Made by a program: the position numbers and the translations under genes. Below are positions 17,627 to 25,376 of a stretch of DNA of 63,744 nt, piece after piece. The notes under the pieces are model-generated. The model saw only the letters and a list, made by a program, of their open reading frames with translations. It made no database searches and was not told the origin of the DNA. Location: NCBI GenBank assembly GCA_029865265.1, contig JAOUHG010000019.1, forward strand, positions 1 through 63,744, read 5' to 3'. This DNA is from Candidatus Krumholzibacteriia bacterium (GTDB taxonomy: Bacteria; Krumholzibacteriota; Krumholzibacteriia; WVZY01; JAKEHA01). Each line of letters begins with the position of its first letter. Position 1 is the first letter of the stretch.

Positions 17627-18784
17627 GTGACGCCGATCTACCTCGACTACAACGCATCCGCCCCCGCGCGCGACGCCGCGCTGGAGGCGTTCGGGTGTGC
17701 CGCCAGGGACGCGCACGGCAATCCCGGGAGCCTGCACCGTTTCGGCCGCGACGCGAAGCGCGCGCTCGACGGCGCGCGCGTTGTGATTGCCGGTTGCATC
17801 GGCGCGCGCGAAGGCGAGATCGTCTTCACCGGCGGGGGCACCGAGTCCGACAACCTCGCCCTCACGGGGATCATGGCGCGTCATCCGCGCGGGCACATCG
17901 TCACTTCCGCCGTGGAGCACCCCGCCATACTCGAGACGTGCCGCAGCCTGGAGGCGCGCGGTGTGCGCGTGACGCGCGTTGCGGTGGATGCCGACGGGCG
18001 CGTGGATCCGTCGCGCGTCGGGGAGGCCATCGGTGACGATACCGTCCTGGTCTCCGTCATGTGGGTGAACAATGAAACCGGCGTGGTGCAGCCGGTGGAA
18101 GAGATCGCCGCCATCGCACGCGCGCGTGGGGTGACGTTTCACACCGATGCGGTGCAGGCATTCGGTCGCGTGGCCATCGACGTCGCGGGCGCCGGCGTGG
18201 ACCTGCTCTCGATTTCCGGACACAAGTTCGGCGCACCTCCCGGCGTGGGGGCGTTGTTCGTGCGCCGCGGATGCGACATCGAGGCGGTGATGCACGGCGG
18301 GGGCCAGGAGCACGGCCGGCGCGGCGGAACCCCGGCGCTACCCCTGGCGGCGGCGATGGCCGCGGCCGCGAGGGAGGCGTGCGACGAATGCGCGGCGGAA
18401 ACGGTGCGGCTCGGCGCGCTGCGAGATCGCATGGAGCGCTCGCTGCTCGAGCGGATCCCGGGGGTGGCCATCAACGGGGCGGGCGCCGCCCGCGTGGCCA
18501 ACACCAGCAACATCCGCATTCCCGGGGCCGACAGCGAGGCGGTGTTGCTGGCGCTGGATGCCCTGGGAATCGCCGTGTCGAGCGCCTCGGCCTGCGCGGC
18601 CGCGCGGCGCGACACCTCCCACGTGCTGCGGGCCATGGGCCGGTCCGCCCGCGAGGCCGGTAATTCGCTGCGCGTCAGCCTTGGCTACCGCACCACCGCG
18701 TCCGATGTGGATAACTTTCTCGCCGTGCTGCCCGACACGGTGGAAGGAATGCGCGCGAGCACGAAACCGGCCCGGACGCTTTGA
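17627..18784 (+). CDS. cysteine desulfurase (NifS/IscS family)
   Basis: A 385-residue PLP enzyme that moves sulfur from cysteine to a persulfide. YLDYNASAP at the N-terminus, FTGGGTESDNLAL, the PLP-binding lysine in SISGHKFGAPPGVG, the Arg-rich EHGRRGGTPA, and the reactive loop SSASACAAARRD with its Cys. The GTG start has GGGAGG upstream. It follows folE by 26 bases. In a selenium-using organism such enzymes may also supply selenium to SelD; here that is only inference. Confidence 0.93.
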   Translation: MTPIYLDYNASAPARDAALEAFGCAARDAHGNPGSLHRFGRDAKRALDGARVVIAGCIGAREGEIVFTGGGTESDNLALTGIMARHPRGHIVTSAVEHPAILETCRSLEARGVRVTRVAVDADGRVDPSRVGEAIGDDTVLVSVMWVNNETGVVQPVEEIAAIARARGVTFHTDAVQAFGRVAIDVAGAGVDLLSISGHKFGAPPGVGALFVRRGCDIEAVMHGGGQEHGRRGGTPALPLAAAMAAAAREACDECAAETVRLGALRDRMERSLLERIPGVAINGAGAARVANTSNIRIPGADSEAVLLALDALGIAVSSASACAAARRDTSHVLRAMGRSAREAGNSLRVSLGYRTTASDVDNFLAVLPDTVEGMRASTKPARTL

Positions 18785-18809
18785 CAGGCGGCGGTGGCTG
18801 CGTTATCCT
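18781..18809 (+). promoter_or_regulatory. promoter TTGACA-17-TATCCT of dcd
   Basis: A perfect TTGACA 18781-18786 overlaps the stop of the cysteine desulfurase gene; 17 bases on is TATCCT 18804-18809. The dcd leader is about 37 bases with a GAGGAAACC ribosome site. Confidence 0.75.
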
Positions 18810-18853
18810 GCCCGCCCGGAAGACCATTCTCTTAACACTCGAGGAAACCAAAC

Positions 18854-19417
18854 ATGTCGATCAAGCCGGACAAGTGGATCACCCGTATGGTCAAGGAATA
18901 CGGGATGATAGAGCCCTACGCGGATGCCCAGGTGAGCAGCAACGCCGTGTCCTTCGGCGTGTCGTCGTACGGGTACGACATCCGCATCGCAGACGAGTTC
19001 AAGATCTTCACCAACATCAACTCCACCGTGGTGGACCCCAAGAATTTCGATCCCCGCTCGTTCGTGGACTACAAGGGCGACGTGGCCATCATCCCCCCCA
19101 ATTCCTTCGCGCTGGGGCGCAGCGTGGAGTACTTCCGTATTCCGCGCAATGTGCTCACCATCTGCGTGGGAAAATCGACCTACGCGCGCTGCGGCATCAT
19201 CACCAATGTGACCCCCTTCGAGCCGGAATGGGAGGGCTACGTGACACTGGAGATATCCAACACAACACCGCTTCCGGCGAAGATCTACGCCAACGAGGGC
19301 ATCGCGCAGGTACTGTTCTTCGAGAGCGACGAGGACTGCCTGGTGTCCTACAAGGACAAGAAGGGCAAGTACCAGAAGCAGGTGGGGATCACCCTGCCCC
19401 GGGTCCCCGGAAAATAG
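18854..19417 (+). CDS. dcd: dCTP deaminase
   Basis: A trimeric enzyme forming dUTP from dCTP for thymidylate synthesis. The 187-residue length is typical; motifs include [39 protein letters not shown], the catalytic-site stretch [12 protein letters not shown] with its Ser-Thr-Tyr-Ala-Arg, and [18 protein letters not shown] with the general-acid/base Glu. It has its own promoter and terminator. Confidence 0.96.
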   Translation: MSIKPDKWITRMVKEYGMIEPYADAQVSSNAVSFGVSSYGYDIRIADEFKIFTNINSTVVDPKNFDPRSFVDYKGDVAIIPPNSFALGRSVEYFRIPRNVLTICVGKSTYARCGIITNVTPFEPEWEGYVTLEISNTTPLPAKIYANEGIAQVLFFESDEDCLVSYKDKKGKYQKQVGITLPRVPGK

Positions 19418-19504
19418 CCCCAGCGGGCGTCTGGGAGGGGTCTGGAAAATCGGCAGGCGGTATTCGGCCCCGGGCGCCCGAAATCGGGCGTCTGGGGCTT
19501 TTTT
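19416..19504 (+). terminator. terminator after dcd with an internal hairpin
   Basis: AGCCCCAG 19416-19423 pairs with CTGGGGCT 19492-19499, followed by six T (19499-19504); inside is the perfect hairpin CGCCCG-AAAT-CGGGCG (19475-19490). The motif CGGGCGTCTGG occurs twice, so two alternative pairings are possible. The histone promoter begins five bases later. Confidence 0.75.
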
Positions 19505-19508
19505 GTGT

Positions 19509-19537
19509 TTGACAGGTTTTGGCGTACCTGATATTCC
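19509..19537 (+). promoter_or_regulatory. strong promoter TTGACA-17-TATTCC of the histone gene
   Basis: Consensus TTGACA 19509-19514, 17-base spacer, TATTCC 19532-19537. The transcript would have a leader of about 64 bases ending in CGGAGGG before the ATG, which suggests high expression. Confidence 0.75.
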
Positions 19538-19607
19538 AAACGCAGCAAAGAGGCTCTGGAGAGCCGTTTTCTCACCATTCACAATCTCTCTCGGAGGGAA
19601 GTCCGAA

Positions 19608-19805
19608 ATGGCAAAAGCTGCAAAGAAGGCCGCGAGCGTCGAGCTCATCATCTCCAAGTCGCGGACCAAGGGAGCGGCCAAGGGTTACAACGTGTCGAGC
19701 GAGTTCTATCCGGCGCTCGACAAGTACGTCCGCATGGCCATCAAGGCTGCCGGCGACCGCGCCAAGGCCAACAAGCGCAAGACGCTGAAGCCGTCCGACC
19801 TGTAG
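19608..19805 (+). CDS. bacterial histone (histone-fold DNA-binding protein)
   Basis: A 65-residue basic protein. After a Lys/Ala-rich start it shows a short helix (VELIISKSRTKGAAKG), a loop with NVSSEF, a long central helix (YPALDKYVRMAIKAAGDRAKANK) and the hallmark RKTLKPSDL, equivalent to the RKTIKAEDI end of archaeal histones, with a very short third helix as in described bacterial histones such as that of Bdellovibrio. An AlgP/H1-like identity is less likely because this is a compact fold rather than a simple Lys/Ala repeat. It has its own promoter, a strong ribosome site and a terminator, so it is probably abundant. Confidence 0.8.
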   Translation: MAKAAKKAASVELIISKSRTKGAAKGYNVSSEFYPALDKYVRMAIKAAGDRAKANKRKTLKPSDL

Positions 19806-19834
19806 AACGACGGTTGACGTTTGAAGTCACGAAG

Positions 19835-19862
19835 GGGCTCGGCCGAATGGCCGGGCCCTTTT
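19835..19862 (+). terminator. Rho-independent terminator after the histone gene
   Basis: A 10-bp GC-rich stem with one U-G pair, GGGCTCGGCC 19835-19844 and GGCCGGGCCC 19849-19858, with tetraloop GAAT and followed by four T. Confidence 0.8.
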
Positions 19863-19897
19863 CGCCGGGTGTCTCGATGGAACGGAGGCGATGAGAT

Positions 19898-20719
19898 ATG
19901 TGCCGGTGGATGGCCTACCAGGGCGGCTCGATTCTCCTGGAAGAGCTCCTGTTCAACGCTCAGAGCAACCTCATCGACCAGAGCATGAGTTCGCGTTCGG
20001 CGGAAACACCGACCAACGGCGACGGGTTTGGCGTGGGCTGGTACGGGTCACGAGAGCGCCCCGGCCTGTTCCGCAGCATCCGTCCCGCCTGGAACGACTT
20101 CAATCTGCGCGACCTGGCCGGCCAGATCCATGCGCATCTCTTTCTCGCGCACGTGCGCGCCACATCGCTGGCGACCATTCAGGAGACGAACTGCCACCCG
20201 TTCCGCTACGGGAACTGGCTGTTCGTGCACAACGGCGAGATTTTCGAAGTGGAGAAGGTGCGCCGCGACCTGATGATGGCTGTGGACGAGCGCTACTTCA
20301 ACAACATCGCGGGAACGACAGACTCCGAACTGATGTTCCACCTCGCACTGACCTTCGGTCTCGAGAAGGATCCCTCCGCTGCACTCGCGCGCATGGCTGG
20401 TTTCGTTGAGGCAACCGCGCGCCGGCATGGCGTCACGGAATCCCTGTGGATGACGCTGGGGTTGAGCGACGGCAAGCGGCTCTTTGCCGTCCGCTACGCG
20501 AGCGACGGCGATGCGCCGACGCTGTATCACTCGCAAGCCGTGGAGGAGTTGCACCGCATCAACCCGGCTCTGCGCGAAGAGCTGGGACCACAGACGCGCG
20601 TGGTGGTCTCGGAGCCCATCGGGCGGTTCGCCGAGATGTGGGTGGAGGTCCCGCAGGGATCGCTGCTCGAAATGCAGGGCGGCGACCTGGAGATCCGTCC
20701 CTTCCAGCCGACCGGGTGA
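19898..20719 (+). CDS. class II glutamine amidotransferase
   Basis: A 273-residue Ntn-hydrolase glutaminase domain. Met removal would expose Cys2 (MCRWMAYQG) as the nucleophile; further motifs are NGDGFGVGWYG, FLAHVRATS, NCHPFRYGNWLFVHNGEI and GTTDSELMFHL. It resembles the YafJ/EgtC type that lacks a fused synthase domain, so the acceptor is unknown. A ribosome site (GGAGGCGATGAG) precedes the ATG. It appears monocistronic. Confidence 0.85.
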   Translation: MCRWMAYQGGSILLEELLFNAQSNLIDQSMSSRSAETPTNGDGFGVGWYGSRERPGLFRSIRPAWNDFNLRDLAGQIHAHLFLAHVRATSLATIQETNCHPFRYGNWLFVHNGEIFEVEKVRRDLMMAVDERYFNNIAGTTDSELMFHLALTFGLEKDPSAALARMAGFVEATARRHGVTESLWMTLGLSDGKRLFAVRYASDGDAPTLYHSQAVEELHRINPALREELGPQTRVVVSEPIGRFAEMWVEVPQGSLLEMQGGDLEIRPFQPTG

Positions 20720-20816
20720 CGGGCGCGCCGACCCGGGCCGCGTGCACCCCTTCTACTGGGCCGCCTTCGTGGCCTCGGGGAGGCCCTGACGCCGCAATTC
20801 CCGCAATTCCCACCCC

Positions 20817-20845
20817 TTGCGCCGTCGCGGGCCGCGTGGTAGATT
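20817..20845 (+). promoter_or_regulatory. promoter TTGCGC-17-TAGATT of guaB
   Basis: TTGCGC 20817-20822, 17-base spacer, TAGATT 20840-20845, about 28 bases before the guaB ATG, whose ribosome site is CCGGAGGAC. Confidence 0.65.
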
Positions 20846-20873
20846 CACCCAATTAACCCGGAGGACAGTCCGA

Positions 20874-22337
20874 ATGCCCGATAAGATCCTCGGGACGGGG
20901 GTGACGTTTGATGACGTTCTCCTCGTACCCGCGAAGTCGTCATTCCTTCCCGGCGACGCCGACGTTTCCACGCGCCTCACCAAGAAGATCAAGCTGAACA
21001 TCCCGATCGTGTCGGCGGCCATGGACACGGTGACCGAGGCACAGTTCGCCATCGCCATCGCGCGCGAGGGCGGCCTTGGGTTCATCCACCGCAACATGAC
21101 CCCGGAGCGGCAGGCGGAGCAGATCGACCTGGTCAAGCGCTCCGAGAGCGGTGTCATTTCCAACCCCATCACGCTGGGTCCGTCGGTGCTGGTGCGCGAC
21201 GCCAAGGCGCTCATGAAGAAATACGGCGTGTCCGGCGTGCCCGTCACCGACAAGAACGGCATTCTGGTGGGCATCCTCACCGCGCGCGACCTGCGTTTCA
21301 ACGACGACGACTCGCTGCCCATCAAGAAGCTCATGACCGCGAAGGGCCTTGTGACCGCACCGGTGGGCATCAGGATGGAGGCGGCGCGCAAGCTCCTGCA
21401 CGAGCACCGCATCGAGAAGCTGCCGGTGGTGGACGCGAAGGGCTATCTGCGCGGGCTGATCACGGTGAAGGACATCCAGAAGAAGCTCGACTTTCCCAAC
21501 GCCTGCAAGGACACGCTCGGCCGCCTGCGCGTGGGCGGTGCGGTGGGGGTGGGCCCCGAGGCGCTGGTGCGCGCGGGCCTGATGGCGGAGGCGGGCGTGG
21601 ACGTGGTCACCATCGACACCGCGCACGGTCATACCACCAACGTGATGGAGACCATCGCCGCCATCAAGAAGAAGCACAGGACGCTACCGGTGGTGGCGGG
21701 CAACGTGGCCACCGCGGCCGCCACGCGTGACCTCATCAAGGCCGGCGTGGACGCCATCAAGGTGGGCATGGGTCCGGGTGCCATCTGCACCACGCGCGTT
21801 GTCGCCGGCGCCGGCGTCCCGCAGATCACCGCCATCATGGACTGCGCTTCGGTTGCGTCCAGGGCGGGCATCCCGCTCATCGCCGACGGCGGCATCAAGT
21901 ACAGCGGCGACATCGTCAAGGCCATCGCCGCCGGCGCGGACGTGGTGATGATCGGCAGTCTCTTTGCCGGCACCGACGAAACACCGGGCGAGGTGATCCT
22001 CTACGAAGGCCGCAGTTTCAAGAGCTACCGCGGCATGGGTTCCATCGAGGCCATGAAGTCGGGGAGCAAGGACCGCTACGGCCAGGCCGACGTGGAGGAG
22101 GCCAAGCTCGTGGCCGAAGGCATCGAGGGTCGCGTGCCCTACAAGGGGCGCCTCTCAGACTCGATCTACCAGCTGGTGGGCGGCCTGCGCGCGGGACTGG
22201 GCTACTGCGGCACCGCCAACCTGGCGGATCTGCGCGAGCGCGGGCGTTTCATGATGGTCACCTCCGCTGCGCTGCGCGAGAGCCATCCGCACGACGTCAT
22301 CATCACCAAGGAAGCCCCCAACTACCGTTTGAGTTAG
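20874..22337 (+). CDS. guaB: IMP dehydrogenase
   Basis: GuaB oxidises IMP to XMP, the committed step of guanine nucleotide synthesis. The 487-residue enzyme has a TIM barrel interrupted by two CBS domains (about 95-205), the catalytic loop [18 protein letters not shown] with its Cys, [12 protein letters not shown], and the flap [10 protein letters not shown]. The next gene starts one base after its stop, so the hydrolase is probably co-transcribed. Confidence 0.97.
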   Translation: MPDKILGTGVTFDDVLLVPAKSSFLPGDADVSTRLTKKIKLNIPIVSAAMDTVTEAQFAIAIAREGGLGFIHRNMTPERQAEQIDLVKRSESGVISNPITLGPSVLVRDAKALMKKYGVSGVPVTDKNGILVGILTARDLRFNDDDSLPIKKLMTAKGLVTAPVGIRMEAARKLLHEHRIEKLPVVDAKGYLRGLITVKDIQKKLDFPNACKDTLGRLRVGGAVGVGPEALVRAGLMAEAGVDVVTIDTAHGHTTNVMETIAAIKKKHRTLPVVAGNVATAAATRDLIKAGVDAIKVGMGPGAICTTRVVAGAGVPQITAIMDCASVASRAGIPLIADGGIKYSGDIVKAIAAGADVVMIGSLFAGTDETPGEVILYEGRSFKSYRGMGSIEAMKSGSKDRYGQADVEEAKLVAEGIEGRVPYKGRLSDSIYQLVGGLRAGLGYCGTANLADLRERGRFMMVTSAALRESHPHDVIITKEAPNYRLS

Positions 22338-22338
22338 C

Positions 22339-23223
22339 ATGACCTGGCACGGACAGATCAACCGCACCATCTGGGAGATCTCGGAGGCGATCAAGAAGCA
22401 CCCCGAGCAGAAGCGCTACCGGCGCGAGCTGCTGCGTGCGCAGTTCCTGCAGCACTTCGAGCAGGACAAGGCCTTCCACGTGCCGCGCGACGACCGCACC
22501 TTCCTGTTCCTGCACGAGGGCGAGGGCCCTGTGGTGCTGCTGCTGCACGGTTCGGCGGGCACGCCAGCCGAGTTTCGCGAGCTGGGCAACCACCTCTACG
22601 CGCGCGGCATTTCGGTGTACTGCCCGCGGCTCACGCGCCAGACCGGGCGTGACCGTGAGGCGCTGTGGGAGTCGTGGGTGACGCAGGCGCAGATGGCGCT
22701 GGAAGCGGTGGCCACCTGCTCGGAGATGGCCTACGTGTGCGGCATGAGTCTGGGCGGCACCGTGGCGCTGATCCTGCACGACCGCGCGCCGTTGCACGGG
22801 ATGATCCTGCTGGCTCCCGCCCTGTTTCCCCGGCTCAGCATCAAGGCGCGCTTCTTCCAGGTGGCCCGTGTGGTGACACCCACGGTGTTCTATCACTTCG
22901 CGGGCTGGAACGGCGAGGTGCTCAAGGCCATGGAACACGCTCGCAAGAACACGCGCGACATCCAGATTCCGGTGCTCGCCCTGCAGGCCGCCGACGACAA
23001 CCGCCTCTCAGCGCGCGGATTGAAGATGGTGCGGCGGGTGGCCAAGGGAGCGGAGAGCGACATCCGCATGCTACCCACGGGTTCGCACGTGCTCACGCGC
23101 GGCGAACGCAAGGCCGACGTGTTCGAAGCGGTCAACGGGTTCGTAGAAAAGTCCGCGCGCGCCACCGGGTGGACGCCGCCGCGCAGTGGCTCGGGACCGG
23201 ATCCTAGATCTGATCCATCGTGA
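22339..23223 (+). CDS. alpha/beta hydrolase (carboxylesterase-like)
   Basis: A 294-residue cytoplasmic hydrolase resembling monoglyceride lipase or Est30-type esterases. After an 80-residue helical lead come VVLLLHGSAGTPAEF (oxyanion region), nucleophile Ser in CGMSLGGTVAL, Asp in LQAADDNRLS and His in TGSHVLTRG. The substrate is unknown. It starts directly after guaB and its last 20 bases overlap the convergent gene ending at 23204. Confidence 0.85.
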   Translation: MTWHGQINRTIWEISEAIKKHPEQKRYRRELLRAQFLQHFEQDKAFHVPRDDRTFLFLHEGEGPVVLLLHGSAGTPAEFRELGNHLYARGISVYCPRLTRQTGRDREALWESWVTQAQMALEAVATCSEMAYVCGMSLGGTVALILHDRAPLHGMILLAPALFPRLSIKARFFQVARVVTPTVFYHFAGWNGEVLKAMEHARKNTRDIQIPVLALQAADDNRLSARGLKMVRRVAKGAESDIRMLPTGSHVLTRGERKADVFEAVNGFVEKSARATGWTPPRSGSGPDPRSDPS

Positions 23224-23977
23224 AGCGGAAGGTCTCGTCCAGCTTCTGAATCTTCTTCACCAGTTCCTTCAGTTTCTCCCGCAGTTCGGGATCCTTCGAT
23301 TTCTGATAATCCGAGTAGAGGTCGAGGAACTGGTCCTGCAGTTCCTTGAGCTGCTTGCTCGATTCCACGCGGTCCAGCGAACGTTCCAGGTGGTACACCT
23401 CGCCGGTGGAGAGACGGTCGAGGATGTTGAAGTACTCCCCGCGCATGTAGCTGAGGATCTGCACGTACTGCTCGAATCCCTTGGAGAGTTTCTCCAGCAC
23501 CTCGCTGATGGCCGTGGCCTTGCGGAACATCGACTGGCTGTATGAGTAGGCAAACTGGTAGTACGCCTTGGCCCGCCCCACGTAGACCTCTTCGTTGTCC
23601 TTCATCAAAGCACCCATCGAGCCCGGCTTGGAGCCGTCGGAGTTGCGGAAAATGCCGATGGATATGAGCAGGAAGTCGGCGTTGGTCTTGTAGATGGTGT
23701 ACTTGAGCCGCACGTCGGACGACTGCCGCACCTTCTCGAACAGATCGGTGTCGTAGCGCGAGAGATACTTGCGCGTGCGCTCGTGGTAGTCCGGGTTCAT
23801 GAAGGACGTGAGCAGGCTGGCGAGATAGACGTTCACGTCCTCGTCGTAGTAGGTCTGGTTGGACGGGTTGCCGGACTCGAGCCTGCTGTAGAGCAGGCAG
23901 TTCATCACGAAGAAGAAGGTGGGCTCGACGTCGCGCTGCCCGCCGGGACCCAGGGTGATGTGACTTTCGCCTTCCAT
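23204..23977 (-). CDS. conserved-looking helical protein of unknown function
   Basis: A 257-residue cytoplasmic protein with no recognised family. It begins MEGESHITLGPGGQRDVEPTF, has a middle domain rich in aromatic and helical residues (YLASLLTSFMNPDYHERTRKYL, YYQFAYSYSQSMF), and ends in a charged coiled coil (LKELQDQFLDLYSDYQKSKDPELREKLKELVKKIQKLDE). The ATG at 23977 is chosen because GGAGCGCGAG lies upstream and a much longer open frame runs antisense to the nitrilase. It diverges from the nitrilase gene. Confidence 0.65.
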   Translation of the reverse strand: MEGESHITLGPGGQRDVEPTFFFVMNCLLYSRLESGNPSNQTYYDEDVNVYLASLLTSFMNPDYHERTRKYLSRYDTDLFEKVRQSSDVRLKYTIYKTNADFLLISIGIFRNSDGSKPGSMGALMKDNEEVYVGRAKAYYQFAYSYSQSMFRKATAISEVLEKLSKGFEQYVQILSYMRGEYFNILDRLSTGEVYHLERSLDRVESSKQLKELQDQFLDLYSDYQKSKDPELREKLKELVKKIQKLDETFRFTMDQI

Positions 23978-24180
23978 CTCGCGCTCCGATGCGGTTTCGG
24001 TTGCTGTCGAGCGTCGGGAAGGCGGCCACGGGGCCCGGCCGCGCCCCCACGCGATTCCGGCTGATGGGGGAGGCAGCAAGGCCCATGCCACGCAGCCTTT
24101 CCGCACCGCCGAGGGGCGCGTAGTGTAACGCACTGTTATATATACGGTTACTAATGGCGCCGCGCAAGCGCGTTTCCAGT

Positions 24181-24208
24181 TTGGGAACGCGTGAAATTGG
24201 GTTATAAT
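24181..24208 (+). promoter_or_regulatory. promoter TTGGGA-16-TATAAT in a 351-base divergent region
   Basis: TTGGGA 24181-24186 and a perfect TATAAT 24203-24208; a second TATAAT lies at 24249-24254. Leftward AT-rich TATATA near 24137 may serve the gene ending at 23204. The region 23978-24328 otherwise shows no gene. Confidence 0.55.
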
Positions 24209-24328
24209 TGCCCCCGGCGCCCCCGACTCTACTTCTAACTTATTAAAGTATAATGAGATGGGGCGTCGGGCGCGCGAGGGCGCGGGCCGGCCGGCCTGCG
24301 ATACCGCGCGGAGACGGGGGGTCTTCAC

Positions 24329-25135
24329 TTGAAAATCGGATTCCTGCAATTGCGCCCGCAGTTCGGGCGCGTCAAAGAGAACGTCCGTTCCGCCAAGTCG
24401 ATGCTTGCGGGGATCACCGACACCACGGTGGTCCTGCCCGAGCTGTTCAACACCGGCTACCTGTTCCGCAACGCAGAGGAAGTCCGCAAACTCTCCGAGT
24501 CCGCGGCCAGCGGCTACACCGTCAGCGAACTGAAGAAGATCGCGGTGGCGCAGCAGTTGAACCTCGTGTTCGGCATGGCCGAGGCGAAGAACCGCAAGGT
24601 CTACAACTCCTCCGTGCTCATCACCGCGAAGGGAAAGATCCACACCTACCAGAAGGCGCATCTCTTCGACCGCGAGAAGCTGTTCTTCCAGCCCGGGACG
24701 CGCGCGTTCGCACCCGTCGCCGTGGACGGCGGCAAGCTGGGAATGATGGTGTGCTTCGACTGGTTCTATCCCGAGGTCACTCGTATTCTCGCCCTCGGCG
24801 GGGCGCAGGTCATCTGCCACCCGTCCAACCTGGTGCTGCCCTGGTGCCAGGAAGCCATGAAGACGCGTTGCATCGAGAACCGCGTCTTTGCCGTCACCGC
24901 CAACCGCATCGGTACGGAAAAACGCGGTGCGCATCAGCTCACCTTTACCGGCAAGAGTCAGATTGTGAATCCCATGGGTGAAGTTCTCGTCAGCGCCGGG
25001 GAACGAAGCGAGTCTCTGAAGATCGTGGAAATCGATCCGGCGATGGCATTGGACAAGCATGTCACCCCCAATAACGACCTGTTCAAAGACCGCAAGCCGG
25101 CCCTGTACAAACCGCTCCTTCGCAAGGTCGTATAA
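24329..25135 (+). CDS. carbon-nitrogen hydrolase (nitrilase superfamily)
   Basis: A 268-residue amidase/nitrilase-fold enzyme with the Glu-Lys-Cys triad: Glu in VVLPELFNTGYLF, Lys in YQKAHLFDREKLFF and Cys in MVCFDWFYPEVTRI. It hydrolyses C-N bonds; the omega-amidase/N-carbamoyl branch is likely but the substrate is unassigned. The start is a TTG (MKIGFLQLRP as in the family), with GGGGGG upstream; no in-frame ATG gives this N-terminus. Confidence 0.9.
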   Translation: MKIGFLQLRPQFGRVKENVRSAKSMLAGITDTTVVLPELFNTGYLFRNAEEVRKLSESAASGYTVSELKKIAVAQQLNLVFGMAEAKNRKVYNSSVLITAKGKIHTYQKAHLFDREKLFFQPGTRAFAPVAVDGGKLGMMVCFDWFYPEVTRILALGGAQVICHPSNLVLPWCQEAMKTRCIENRVFAVTANRIGTEKRGAHQLTFTGKSQIVNPMGEVLVSAGERSESLKIVEIDPAMALDKHVTPNNDLFKDRKPALYKPLLRKVV

Positions 25136-25266
25136 GGCCTAAAAAGCAACGCCAGGGCGCCCCCGTCCGTGCAAACTGCACCGGAACGGCGCGCCCAGGC
25201 CCTCCCGCGCGCCCCTCTATCCCCCGGTAATCACGTGCGTTAGGCCCCTGAGTGGCCACCGCCTGC

Positions 25267-25281
25267 TGGCATGTTACTTGC
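25267..25281 (+). promoter_or_regulatory. sigma-54-type -24/-12 promoter
   Basis: TGGCATGTTACTTGC matches the sigma-54 consensus TGGCACGNNNNTTGC at all but one fixed base, with GG and GC at the required spacing. It lies about 96 bases before the GTG of the MCP-like gene in an otherwise empty 241-base gap. Confidence 0.65.
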
Positions 25282-25376
25282 GTGACGGCGCGAGGCGAGC
25301 GCTGTCATTGCGCCCCGCTGTCCCTTTATTTCCCGGTGTCCCGACCGCCGGCCGATCAACCCGAAGGAGTTTCATC

